From Thalassovita sp. (GTDB lineage Bacteria; Pseudomonadota; Alphaproteobacteria; Rhodobacterales; Rhodobacteraceae), in NCBI GenBank assembly GCA_017792425.1, contig CP051233.1, forward strand, positions 1,212,402 to 1,276,401: a stretch of DNA of 64,000 nt, written 5' to 3'. Below the pieces are notes generated by a model. The model had not been told where the DNA came from. It ran no database searches and was given only the letters and a program-made list of their open reading frames with translations. The translations under genes were made by a program, and so were the position numbers. This document shows positions 23,636 to 32,395 of this stretch, in pieces. Numbering within the stretch: the stretch's first letter is position 1; every line of letters begins with the position of its first letter.

Positions 23636-24595
23636 CTATGGGGTGATGACGACCTTACCGGTGGATTTGCGCGCGCGCAGCAGTTCCAGCCCTTCGTCCG
23701 CCCGGTCCAATGGCAAGACGTGGCTGACATGGGGCTTCAGGCGGCCCTGTTCGTACCAGCCCAGCATGGTTTTCAGGCTGTCCGTAATCACCTCTGGCCG
23801 GAATTTAAGGTAGCCGCCCCAATAGACGCCCAGCACGGTCAGGTTTTTTACCAACAGATGGTTGGCCGGTATTTGCGGCACGTCTCCGCTGGCGAAACCG
23901 ATTGGAAGCAGGCGTCCCTCGGGCTTGCAGGCGCGAAAAGCGGCTTCCCACTGATCCCCTCCAACGGCGTCATAGACCACGTCTGCACCACCCAGCGATT
24001 TCACGACCTCGCGGATGTCCTGATTTGTTGCGTCGATCAGGTGATCGGCCCCGGCCGATTTGGCGACCGCCAGCTTATCGGCCCCGCGCGCGCAGGCGAC
24101 TACGGTGGCCCCCATCAGCTTGCCGATTTCTACGGCGGTCAGACCTACACCGCCCGCGGCACCGGTGACCAGCAGCGTTTCGCCCGGTTGCATGCGCGCC
24201 CGGTGGTCCAGCGCGACGTGGCTGGTACCATAGGCGATTTGAAAGGCGGCGGCATCTTCGAAACTCATCGCGTCAGGAATCGCCACGCAGCGGTTGACGT
24301 CGAAACAGCCAAAGTCGGCCAGCCCGCCCTGACCGCCGAACACCGCAACACGCGTGCCGACGGCGGGCCCATCGGTATCCGGCCCCTGCGCGTCCACAGT
24401 GCCGGCAACCTCCATCCCCAAGGTAAAGGGCGCCTGCGGGGTGTCCTGGTACTTGCCCTGGATCATCAGCAGATCAGCGAAATTCAGCCCGCAGGCTGCG
24501 ATCTTCAGCCGGATCTGGCCCGGCCCGGGTTGCGGGATGGCTAGGTCGATCAGCTTCGGCGCCTCTCCGGCAGAGGCGATGTGAAAAGCGCGCAT
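23636..24595 (-). CDS. NADPH:quinone oxidoreductase family (zinc-free MDR) protein
   Basis: The 319-residue protein is a medium-chain dehydrogenase/reductase: GroES-like N-terminus (ACGLNFADLLMIQGKYQ), NADPH-binding VTGAAGGVGLTAVEIGKLMGATVVACA, and no structural-zinc cysteine cluster. Members reduce quinones or enones. I chose the ATG at 24595 because GGAGGATCCC precedes it; the frame is open to an ATG at 24661 without support. It converges on the LysR gene. Confidence 0.87.
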   Translation of the reverse strand: MRAFHIASAGEAPKLIDLAIPQPGPGQIRLKIAACGLNFADLLMIQGKYQDTPQAPFTLGMEVAGTVDAQGPDTDGPAVGTRVAVFGGQGGLADFGCFDVNRCVAIPDAMSFEDAAAFQIAYGTSHVALDHRARMQPGETLLVTGAAGGVGLTAVEIGKLMGATVVACARGADKLAVAKSAGADHLIDATNQDIREVVKSLGGADVVYDAVGGDQWEAAFRACKPEGRLLPIGFASGDVPQIPANHLLVKNLTVLGVYWGGYLKFRPEVITDSLKTMLGWYEQGRLKPHVSHVLPLDRADEGLELLRARKSTGKVVITP

Positions 24596-24863
24596 GGGAT
24601 CCTCCGGAGTTTGCCACGTTATGCGAACTGCTGCGACGATAGTCAAACGGGCCTGTAGCAACCGTTTGGAATGAATATGGCCTTGCGCCTATAAATTGTT
24701 CTTGATGAGAGAAAATACGCCTTTTTGTCGTATCTTTTCTTGCGCGTTAGGGAAAAATTGATAGCTTTGTCAGAACGTAACCCCGAATTGGGCGGCGTTC
24801 GCGCGGATTGGTTTCGTTGCATGGTGTTCCACGTAGTTCAAAGAAATAAGAGGAAGCGGTCTC

Positions 24864-25235
24864 ATGACTCATCCGGTTGATGCACATGTTGGACAGAAAA
24901 TTCGGCAACAGCGTTGGCTGATCGGAATGACGCAGCAGCAACTTGCGGAACGCGTCGGGATAAAGTTTCAGCAAATCCAGAAATATGAAACCGGGGCCAA
25001 TCGCGTCAGCGCGTCCCGGCTTTGGGGTATATCAGAGGTACTGGGCGTTCCGGTTAGTTATTTCTTTGAAGGACTGGACGGCGTATCCAATCAGGCCGGC
25101 GCAGGTGGCGCAATTCCAGAGGACGTGATCCTGAATCGCGAGGCGCTGAACCTGGTGCGGTCGTTTCAATCCATCCCCGAAGAACAACGCCGCCACCTTG
25201 TCGAATTGGCGCGGGTGCTGTCCTCCGCTGCTTGA
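24864..25235 (+). CDS. XRE family transcriptional regulator
   Basis: The 123-residue protein has a Cro/CI-type helix-turn-helix at residues 12-66 (IRQQRWLIGMTQQQLAERVGIKFQQIQKYETGANRVS) and a helical C-terminal tail with SFQSIPEEQRRHLVELARVLSS. Such proteins are common in Rhodobacteraceae; the target is unknown. AGAGGAAG precedes the ATG, after a relatively AT-rich upstream gap. hisN follows 53 bases downstream on the same strand. Confidence 0.85.
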   Translation: MTHPVDAHVGQKIRQQRWLIGMTQQQLAERVGIKFQQIQKYETGANRVSASRLWGISEVLGVPVSYFFEGLDGVSNQAGAGGAIPEDVILNREALNLVRSFQSIPEEQRRHLVELARVLSSAA

Positions 25236-25288
25236 GCGCGCGCGCCGCATGGTGTAGGCGCGGGGTGTCTGCACCGCCGGAGGCCCCG

Positions 25289-26086
25289 ATGATCGATCCC
25301 GACAGCCTGATTGCGACCGCCCACGCTCTGGCCGACACCGCCCGCGACGCGGTGCGTCCATATTTCCGTCAGCATGGCCTTGCGGCTGAAAACAAGGTTG
25401 CAGGTGGTTTTGATCCGGTGACCCAGGGCGACCGCGCCGCCGAACAGGCGATGCGCGCGGTACTGGCCAAGTTGCGCCCCGATGATGCGATCATTGGCGA
25501 AGAATTCGGCCGGACCGAGGGCCGCAGCGGCATCACCTGGGTGCTGGACCCGATCGACGGCACTCGCGGCTTTCTGTCCGGCACGCCGACCTGGGGGGTG
25601 CTGATCGCCGCCGCTGACAAGACCGGTCCGGTATTCGGTGTGATCGACCAGCCCTATATCGGCGAACGGTTCTGGGGCGGGCTGGGGCAGGCCAGTATGG
25701 ACGGCCCCTTTGGTCAGCGGCCCCTGAAAACACTCGGGTCTCGTCCCTTGTCTCAGGCGATCGTTTTCACCACCTTCCCCGAAGTCGGCACCCAGTCAGA
25801 GGGCCAAGGCTTTCACGCGGTCGCGCAACAGTGCCGCCTGACCCGCTACGGCATGGATTGCTATGCCTATGCCTTGCTGGCCGCAGGTCACATTGACCTG
25901 GTGATCGAGGCGGGGCTGAGCAATTACGACATCCAGGCGCCGCTGGCGGTGATCCGGGCGGCGGGGGGAATCGTGACCGATTGGCAGGGTGGTCCGGCAC
26001 ATGAAGGCGGCCGCGTGATTGCCGCGGCTGGCGAAGAACAACACCGCGCCGCGCTGGATATCCTGCGCCGCGTTCCCCTTGATTGA
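25289..26086 (+). CDS. hisN: Histidinol-phosphatase, inositol monophosphatase family
   Basis: The 265-residue enzyme has the metal- and phosphate-binding motifs of the IMPase superfamily: IIGEEFG, WVLDPIDGTRGFLSG and SNYDIQAPLAVIRAAGG. GTRGFLSG in place of GTTNF is typical of HisN-type histidinol-phosphatases, which remove phosphate in histidine synthesis. The ATG at 25289 follows CCGGAGG; an upstream in-frame start at 25232 would overlap the XRE gene. A role on another phosphate monoester cannot be excluded. Confidence 0.82.
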   Translation: MIDPDSLIATAHALADTARDAVRPYFRQHGLAAENKVAGGFDPVTQGDRAAEQAMRAVLAKLRPDDAIIGEEFGRTEGRSGITWVLDPIDGTRGFLSGTPTWGVLIAAADKTGPVFGVIDQPYIGERFWGGLGQASMDGPFGQRPLKTLGSRPLSQAIVFTTFPEVGTQSEGQGFHAVAQQCRLTRYGMDCYAYALLAAGHIDLVIEAGLSNYDIQAPLAVIRAAGGIVTDWQGGPAHEGGRVIAAAGEEQHRAALDILRRVPLD

Positions 26087-26188
26087 CGGGGCCTGAGCGG
26101 GGATAACGGTCTGGCGGCCCGAGTCCTTCGTCCCTTTCTGTCGGCCCGCGTCACACTCTGACCGAAGGGGGCGGAACGGAGTGTGACG

Positions 26189-27535
26189 ATGAACAACAGT
26201 GAAATCCTGATCCGCAACGCCGACCACGTGCTGACGATGGACGACCAGCGCCGCGAACTGTCGGGCGCGGATATCCTGATACGGCAAGGGCAAATCCTCC
26301 GCATCGGCCAAAGCCTGACGACCACCGGCGCAATCGTCGATGCCCGCGGCTGTGTGGTGACCCCCGGCTTGGTGAATACCCACCACCATCTCTACCAGAC
26401 GCTGACCCGTGCTGTGCCCGGCGGGCAGGACGCGTTGTTGTTCGGTTGGCTCAAAACCCTCTATCCGATCTGGGCGCGTTTCGGCCCCGAGGAGATGCGC
26501 ATTTCCGCCCAAATCGGGTTGGCGGAACTGGCCTTGTCCGGCTGCACGCTCAGCTCGGACCACCTGTATCTCTATCCCAACGGCGCGCGGCTGGAGGATA
26601 CGATTGACGCCGCAACGGAACTTGGCCTGCGGTTTCATCCCACCCGCGGCGCGATGAGCATTGGCGAAAGCGCCGGGGGATTGCCGCCTGACAGTCTGGT
26701 GGAGGCGGAAAACACCATCCTGAATGACTGCATCCGCGTCGTGGACGCCTTCCATGACCCGTCCGAGGGTGCGATGGTGCGAGTGGGAATTGCACCCTGT
26801 TCCCCGTTTTCGGTCAGTCGTGAATTGATGCGTGACGCGGCGCTGCTGGCGCGTGACAAGGGGGTGATGTTGCATACCCACTTGGCCGAAAATGACGAAG
26901 ACATCGCTTACTCGCAGGAAAAATTCGGCTGCCGCCCCGGCCAGTACGCGCAGGATCTGGGTTGGACCGGCCCGGACGTCTGGCACGCCCATTGTGTAAA
27001 GCTGGACAGGGCAGAGATTGACCTGTTCGCCCATACCCGGACCGGGGTGGCGCATTGTCCCTGTTCGAATTGTCGGTTGGGCAGTGGCATCGCTCCCGTT
27101 CGCCGGATGCGCGACGTTGGCGTGCCTGTCGGGCTTGGGGTGGACGGTTCCGCCAGCAACGACAGTGGCAACATGGTGCAAGAGGCGCGACAGGTGATGC
27201 TGCTGCAACGGGTCGCCAACGGCGCGGACGCCATGAGCGCCCGCGAGGCGCTGGAGATCGCCACCAGAGGCGGCGCCGAAGTGCTGAACCGCCCGGATTG
27301 CGGCCAAATCGCGCCGGGTAAGCGGGCCGACATCGCCATCTGGGATGTCACCGGGATCGATTCGGCTGGCAGCTGGGATCCTGCGGCGCTGCTGCTGGCA
27401 GGGCCCGCCAAGGTGCGGCACCTGTTCGTCGAAGGGCGGCAAATCGTGCGCGATTGGCAAATTGTCACCATAGACCTGCCAGCGGTGATCCGGCAGCACA
27501 ACAGGCTGGCGCGCCGGCTTGCCGAAATGCTGTGA
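26189..27535 (+). CDS. 8-oxoguanine deaminase-like amidohydrolase
   Basis: The 448-residue protein is a metal-dependent amidohydrolase with the metal site VNTHHHLYQTLTRAVPG, a later HTHLAEND, HAHCVKL, and the catalytic GVDGSASNDSGNM. This set, especially HHHLYQTLTRA and CPCSNCRLGSG, is typical of 8-oxoguanine deaminases and related TrzN/AtzB-type deaminases. The likely reaction converts 8-oxoguanine to urate. GGAG 6 bases before the ATG at 26189 supports that start over the GTG at 26183. It converges on guaD with 15 bases between, suggesting linked purine salvage. Confidence 0.83.
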   Translation: MNNSEILIRNADHVLTMDDQRRELSGADILIRQGQILRIGQSLTTTGAIVDARGCVVTPGLVNTHHHLYQTLTRAVPGGQDALLFGWLKTLYPIWARFGPEEMRISAQIGLAELALSGCTLSSDHLYLYPNGARLEDTIDAATELGLRFHPTRGAMSIGESAGGLPPDSLVEAENTILNDCIRVVDAFHDPSEGAMVRVGIAPCSPFSVSRELMRDAALLARDKGVMLHTHLAENDEDIAYSQEKFGCRPGQYAQDLGWTGPDVWHAHCVKLDRAEIDLFAHTRTGVAHCPCSNCRLGSGIAPVRRMRDVGVPVGLGVDGSASNDSGNMVQEARQVMLLQRVANGADAMSAREALEIATRGGAEVLNRPDCGQIAPGKRADIAIWDVTGIDSAGSWDPAALLLAGPAKVRHLFVEGRQIVRDWQIVTIDLPAVIRQHNRLARRLAEML

Positions 27536-27550
27536 ACGCCCGGTGCAGAA

Positions 27551-28849
27551 TTACGGCGTCTGTTGCACTTGCCCGCTCACATATGTCGCGGCAATCGCCC
27601 GGTCGTCCCCCATCATGATCGTCGGAAAGACCGCTTCCCAGATATCGTTGGCACGGGCCGCGCGTTGCGCGATGGCGGGGGTGGATTGCAGGTCCAGCAC
27701 CACCAGGTCGGCCTCCAGCCCTTGGGTCAGGTTCCCGATCCGGTCCTCCATGCGCAGCGCCCGCGCCGATCCGGCGGTGGCCAGCCACAGCAGTTGGGCG
27801 GGGTGCAACGGGGCGTGGCGCAACTGCCCGATCTCATAGGCCGCAGCCATCGTGCGCAACATCGAAAACGATGACCCGCCCCCAGTGTCCGTTGCCAGAC
27901 CGATGCGATGTCCGTCCGCTTTCAGCCCCGTCATGTCGAACAGGCCCGACCCGATAAAGGTGTTCGATGTGGGGCAGTGGATCAGGGCCGCGTCCACTTC
28001 GCGCAGGCGGTCCCGCTCGCGCTGTTCCAGATGGATCGCATGGCCATACAGCCCGCCGGTCCGCAGCAGGCCATGCGCCTCGTACGTGTCCAGGTAATCG
28101 CGGGCGGCTGGATACAGGGATTTGACCCAGGCGATCTCGTCCACCTGTTCGGACAGGTGAGTTTGCATCAGGCAATCGGGGTATTCCGCCCACAACGCCC
28201 CCAATGCTGCCAACTGATCCGGTGTCGAGGTCGGCGAAAACCGGGGCGTGATGGCATAGGACAGCCGATCCTGCCCATGCCATTTGTCCAGCAGCCGCTT
28301 GCTGTCGTCATAGGCGGATTGCGCCGTGTCGCGCAGCCCTTCGGGAGCGGTGTCGCGATCCATGCAGGTCTTGCCTGCGACAACCCGCATCCCCCGTGCC
28401 TGCGCGGCGCTGAAAAATGCCTCCACGCTTTCGGGGTGGATGGTGCAATAGCTGGCGACGGTGGTGGTGCCATTGGCCAGCACCAGGTCCAGGTAGCGGC
28501 CCGCGACTTCGGCGGCATAGCCCGGATCGGCAAAGCGCATTTCCTCTGGGAAGGTATAGCTGTTCAGCCAGTCGATCAGCCGTTTACCCCAACTTGCAAT
28601 GATCCCGGTCTGCGGATAGTGCACATGGGCGTCCACGAACCCGGCCATGATCAGCCCGTTCCCGTGATCCGTGACTGCCGCGCCCGGGTGACGGCGGCAC
28701 AAATCATCGGCTGTGCCGGTGTCCGCGATTCGCCCGGCGCGGATCAGAACCCCGCCACGGCTGTCATGCCGGGCCGCCTTTGGCCCTTCGGTAAAAGGAT
28801 CCGCATCAAATCCGAGCGTCTGGCCCAGCAGCAGTAGATCATTCGTCAT
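27551..28849 (-). CDS. guaD: Guanine deaminase
   Basis: The 432-residue amidohydrolase converts guanine to xanthine. Motifs seen are GFVDAHVHYPQTGIIASWG, QTHLSEQVDEI, HAIHLEQRE, HCPTSNTFIGSGLFD and TDTGGGSSFSML, matching bacterial GuaD in sequence and length. It faces the 8-oxoguanine deaminase gene. A xanthine-dehydrogenase-type large subunit occurs 27 kb away, but its substrate is unknown. Confidence 0.92.
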   Translation of the reverse strand: MTNDLLLLGQTLGFDADPFTEGPKAARHDSRGGVLIRAGRIADTGTADDLCRRHPGAAVTDHGNGLIMAGFVDAHVHYPQTGIIASWGKRLIDWLNSYTFPEEMRFADPGYAAEVAGRYLDLVLANGTTTVASYCTIHPESVEAFFSAAQARGMRVVAGKTCMDRDTAPEGLRDTAQSAYDDSKRLLDKWHGQDRLSYAITPRFSPTSTPDQLAALGALWAEYPDCLMQTHLSEQVDEIAWVKSLYPAARDYLDTYEAHGLLRTGGLYGHAIHLEQRERDRLREVDAALIHCPTSNTFIGSGLFDMTGLKADGHRIGLATDTGGGSSFSMLRTMAAAYEIGQLRHAPLHPAQLLWLATAGSARALRMEDRIGNLTQGLEADLVVLDLQSTPAIAQRAARANDIWEAVFPTIMMGDDRAIAATYVSGQVQQTP

Positions 28850-28966
28850 CGGCGTTTCCTTTCCCTGTCACAGTATTGTGCCAGAAATCATAGGTAAATT
28901 GCCCGTAACCATTGTTTCGAAGGCGGGCCTTCCTTTATGAGAGGCACAGGCAAGCAGGGGGGCGTC

Positions 28967-30364
28967 ATGAGCGAAGACCAACACATCGACAGCATCCGCC
29001 CGGAAGAGCAGGAAGAAGCCAGTTTTCGACTGGACCGCAAGACCGTCGCCGCCATCCTGGATGCGGTAGAGGAAAACGATGCGGCGCTGCTGACAGAGCT
29101 GATGGAGCCGCTGCATGCCGCTGACATCGCCGACCTTCTGGAACAGCTTGGCACCTCCGAACGCAGCCAGCTTGTCCAGCTGTACGATCGGGAATTCGAC
29201 GGTGAAATCCTCTCGGAACTGGACGAGGGCATCCGCGAGGACGTGATCGCCGTTCTGCGCCCTGATGTTCTGGCCGACGCGGTCCGGGAAATGGACTCGG
29301 ACGACGTTGTCGATCTGGTCGAGGATCTGGATTCACCCCAGCAGGCGGCCATCCTTGGCGCGCTGGAGGTCGCCGACCGGGTCGCCGTCGAACAGGCGCT
29401 GACCTATCCCGAACAATCCGCCGGCCGTCTTATGCAGCGCGAAGTCGTGACCGCCCCGGAACACTGGACCGTGGGCGACGCGATTGATTTCCTGCGGAAT
29501 GCGCAGGAATTGCCGGACCAGTTCTATCATGTGACGCTGGTTGATCCGCGTATGCACCCAGTTGGAAACGTGACGCTGGGCAAGCTTATGTCCTCGCGCC
29601 GGACGGTGCCGCTGAAGGACATCGTCGAAGACACGTTCCAACTGATCAAGGTGCTGGAGGACGAGGGCGACGTTGCCTATGCCTTCAACCAGTATCACCT
29701 GATTTCTGCGCCGGTGGTGGATGAGAACGGCCGTCTCGTGGGGGTGATCACAATCGACGACGCCATGGCCGTTCTGGACGAGGAACACGAAGAAGACATC
29801 CTGCGACTGGCGGGGGTCAGCGACGAATCCAGCCTGTCCGACACCATCCTGGAGGCCGCGAAGGGCCGGGCGCTGTGGCTGTTCGTGAACCTGCTGACGG
29901 CGATCCTGGCCTCGCTGGTGATCGACCTCTTTGCCGAAACCATCAACCAGATGGTGGCGCTGGCGGTGCTGATGCCGATCGTCGCCTCGATGGGGGGCAA
30001 TGCGGGGACGCAGACCATGACCGTGACGGTCCGGGCGCTGGCCACGCGCGACCTGACCGCCCAGAACGCCCTGCGCGTTGTCTGGCGCGAAGTGTCGGTG
30101 GGGGCGGTGAACGGGGTGCTGTTCGGGCTGATCATGGCGCTGGTGACCGGGTTCTGGTTCGGGGTGCCGATGCTGGCCGTGGTGATCAGCGTGGCGATGC
30201 TGTTGACGCAGGTGTCCGCGGCTGTCGGCGGGATTGCGATTCCGATGGCGTTGGACCGGCTGAAGATCGACCCGGCGCTGGCGTCGGGCCCGTTCGTGAC
30301 GACGGTGACGGATGTTGTTGGCTTCTTTGCTTTCCTCGGTCTTGCCGCCTCGGTGTTGCTATGA
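28967..30364 (+). CDS. mgtE: Magnesium transporter MgtE, second copy
   Basis: The 465-residue protein has the MgtE N domain (HAADIADLLEQLGTSERSQLVQLYDREF), two CBS domains (about 150-270) and the channel domain with MPIVASMGGNAGTQTMTVTVRALATRDL. It differs clearly from the copy at 18.1-19.5 kb, so it is a paralogue rather than a recent duplication; this one keeps the canonical GGNAGTQ filter while the other has SGCSGNQ. I chose the ATG at 28967, preceded by GCAGGGGGG. It overlaps the next gene by ATGA. Confidence 0.92.
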   Translation: MSEDQHIDSIRPEEQEEASFRLDRKTVAAILDAVEENDAALLTELMEPLHAADIADLLEQLGTSERSQLVQLYDREFDGEILSELDEGIREDVIAVLRPDVLADAVREMDSDDVVDLVEDLDSPQQAAILGALEVADRVAVEQALTYPEQSAGRLMQREVVTAPEHWTVGDAIDFLRNAQELPDQFYHVTLVDPRMHPVGNVTLGKLMSSRRTVPLKDIVEDTFQLIKVLEDEGDVAYAFNQYHLISAPVVDENGRLVGVITIDDAMAVLDEEHEEDILRLAGVSDESSLSDTILEAAKGRALWLFVNLLTAILASLVIDLFAETINQMVALAVLMPIVASMGGNAGTQTMTVTVRALATRDLTAQNALRVVWREVSVGAVNGVLFGLIMALVTGFWFGVPMLAVVISVAMLLTQVSAAVGGIAIPMALDRLKIDPALASGPFVTTVTDVVGFFAFLGLAASVLL

Positions 30365-30918
30365 CCGGGCTGGCCGAAGCCAAGGCCGCCGCCCGCAAGG
30401 CCGCCTTTGCCCGCCGCAAGGCCGCGCATGAATCCGGGCTGCACGGACGCGCCGCGCATCTGTCAGAGGTGCTGGCCGGTTATCGCGGCGTCCCGCTGTC
30501 GGGTTACATGCCGATCCGCACCGAAATCAGTCCGCTTCCGGCGATGGAAGAGGCCGCCGCGCATGGCCCTGTTGGCGTGCCGGTGATCTTGGGCCAAGGC
30601 CAGCCGCTGAAATTCTCGCGCTGGGAACCGGGCTGCGTGATGAGGGACGGCCCATTCGGCGCGCGTATCCCGGCAATTGACGATTTTTTCGAACCGGAAA
30701 TCCTGATTGTTCCGTTGGTTGCCTTTGATCGCCGGGGCGGGCGTCTGGGCTATGGCGGCGGGTTCTATGACCGGACGCTGGAATTGTTGCGATCCCGGCG
30801 GGCGACACTGGCGATCGGCTTTGCCTATGCCGCGCAAGAGGCTGACAACTTGCCACTGGAACCGACAGACCAGCCACTGGACATGATCGTCACCGAACAG
30901 GGCATACTAACCTTCTAA
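30361..30918 (+). CDS. 5-formyltetrahydrofolate cyclo-ligase
   Basis: The 185-residue enzyme turns 5-formyl-THF into 5,10-methenyl-THF using ATP. It shows the family motifs GYMPIRTEISPLP and LGYGGGFYDRTLELL plus the basic N-terminus (KAAARKAAFARRKAAH). The ATG overlaps the mgtE stop, so the two are translationally coupled. With metF at 59 kb it belongs to folate one-carbon metabolism. No 6S RNA, often found beside this gene, is possible in the 4-base junction upstream. Confidence 0.9.
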   Translation: MTGLAEAKAAARKAAFARRKAAHESGLHGRAAHLSEVLAGYRGVPLSGYMPIRTEISPLPAMEEAAAHGPVGVPVILGQGQPLKFSRWEPGCVMRDGPFGARIPAIDDFFEPEILIVPLVAFDRRGGRLGYGGGFYDRTLELLRSRRATLAIGFAYAAQEADNLPLEPTDQPLDMIVTEQGILTF

Positions 30919-30950
30919 GCGCCCTGGCGCTGCCACCAAAGGAACGCCGC

Positions 30951-31421
30951 ATGGTAAAGGAACACGCCTATACCTCTCGTATCGTCTGGACCGGCAACCG
31001 GGGCGAAGGAACGGCGCATTATCGCGCCTATGACCGGACGTGGAACATCGAAACGCCGGGCAAGCCGGTCGTCCACTGTTCCAACGACCCCCTGCTGGGG
31101 GGCGATCCGTCCAAGCCCAACCCAGAAGACCTGCTGATCTCGGCGCTTTCTGCATGCCATATGCTGTGGTACCTGCACTATGCCAGCGACGCGGGTATCC
31201 AGGTGCTGGCCTATGAAGATGCCCCGCAAGCCGTAGGTGAAACCCATCCGTCCGGGGCAGGGCGATTCCTGCGGGCGGAACTGCGGCCGCGTATCACCTT
31301 GGCCATGGGTAGCGACGCCAATGCCGCCGACCAGATCCACGGGCGCATCCACCAGGTCTGCTTTATCGCCCGATCGGTGAATTTCCCGGTGACCTACGCG
31401 GCGGAATACCTGTTTGCTTAA
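30951..31421 (+). CDS. OsmC family peroxiredoxin-like protein
   Basis: The 156-residue protein has OsmC features: TSRIVWTGNRGEGTAHYRAYDR at the start and NPEDLLISALSACHMLWYLHYA with the conserved Cys. Family members reduce organic hydroperoxides through two cysteines; the second Cys is in QVCFIARSVNFPVT. It is cytosolic. AAGGAACG precedes the ATG, 32 bases after the cyclo-ligase gene. Confidence 0.87.
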   Translation: MVKEHAYTSRIVWTGNRGEGTAHYRAYDRTWNIETPGKPVVHCSNDPLLGGDPSKPNPEDLLISALSACHMLWYLHYASDAGIQVLAYEDAPQAVGETHPSGAGRFLRAELRPRITLAMGSDANAADQIHGRIHQVCFIARSVNFPVTYAAEYLFA

Positions 31422-31504
31422 CGGCCACAGAGCCGAAAAACCGTTCCGATTGCTGGCGGTTCCGTCGGTTCGCTCTTGCCTGAACCGGGGCGGGGGCCTA
31501 GGCA

Positions 31505-32323
31505 ATGCGCATGAGAATTCTTTTCCTTGGCGATGTGATGGGGCGGGCCGGACGGCGCGCTGTATCAGAAACCCTGCCGCGCCTGCGTCAGGACTGGCGG
31601 CTGGATTTTGTCGTGGTGAACGGCGAAAACGCCAGCAATGGCGCGGGGCTTAGCGGTGAACACGCGAAACTGCTGCTTGAGGCGGGCGCCGATTGCGTGA
31701 CGCTGGGTGATCATGCCTTCGACCAGAAGGACATGATGCAGTTCATCGAAAGCGAACCGCGCATCTTGCGTCCCCTGAACTACGCAAAGGTTGCCCCCGG
31801 ACGCGGCCACCGCGTGTTCGAGGATCGGCGCGGGCGCAAGATCCTGGTGACGCAGGTGCTGGGCAACGTGTTCATGAAACGCGCCTTCGACGATCCGTTT
31901 TCCGCCATCGACGACGTGCTGCGCAAGCATCCGCTGGGTGGGGCCGTGCAGGCCGCGCTGGTGGATGTCCATTGCGAAGCGACCAGCGAAAAGATGGGCA
32001 TGGGCCATTTCTGCGACGGGCGGGCCAGCCTGATCGTCGGCACCCATACCCATGTTCCCACCGGCGACACCCAGATCCTGCCCAAGGGCAGCGGGTTCCA
32101 ATCCGATGCGGGCATGTGTGGCGACTATGACAGCGTGATCGGCATGGAAAAGGAAGAACCCATGCGCCGCTTTGTCACCGGCATGGCCAAGTCCCGCTTT
32201 ACCCCCGCGAACGGCGAGGCGACCCTGTCCGGCGTCTTCGTGGAAACCGATGACCGCACCGGTCTGGCCAAGGATATCCGCATGATCCGTCAGGGTGGCC
32301 GCTTGCAGCAGGCCGGTCTGTGA
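31505..32323 (+). CDS. YmdB-like metallophosphoesterase (TIGR00282 family)
   Basis: The 272-residue protein has the calcineurin-like metal motifs ILFLGDVMGRAGR, VVNGENASNGAG, TLGDHAFDQ and VGTHTHVPTGD, with the order of the TIGR00282/YmdB group. Such enzymes hydrolyse cyclic nucleotide phosphodiester bonds in vitro; the cellular substrate is uncertain. It continues the run of + strand genes from mgtE. Confidence 0.87.
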   Translation: MRMRILFLGDVMGRAGRRAVSETLPRLRQDWRLDFVVVNGENASNGAGLSGEHAKLLLEAGADCVTLGDHAFDQKDMMQFIESEPRILRPLNYAKVAPGRGHRVFEDRRGRKILVTQVLGNVFMKRAFDDPFSAIDDVLRKHPLGGAVQAALVDVHCEATSEKMGMGHFCDGRASLIVGTHTHVPTGDTQILPKGSGFQSDAGMCGDYDSVIGMEKEEPMRRFVTGMAKSRFTPANGEATLSGVFVETDDRTGLAKDIRMIRQGGRLQQAGL

Positions 32324-32395
32324 TCCTCTCTTCGCCACCTGCCGGACTGGCTTTGCCCCGCGCGGCACTGCCGCCCCGCCCCCCGAGGTAGCTTC

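Noticed and set aside
25796..27499. Open frame of over 560 codons antisense to hisN and the 8-oxoguanine deaminase
   Set aside because: It crosses two real genes and the gap between them, shows no motif, and its composition is that of a shadow frame.
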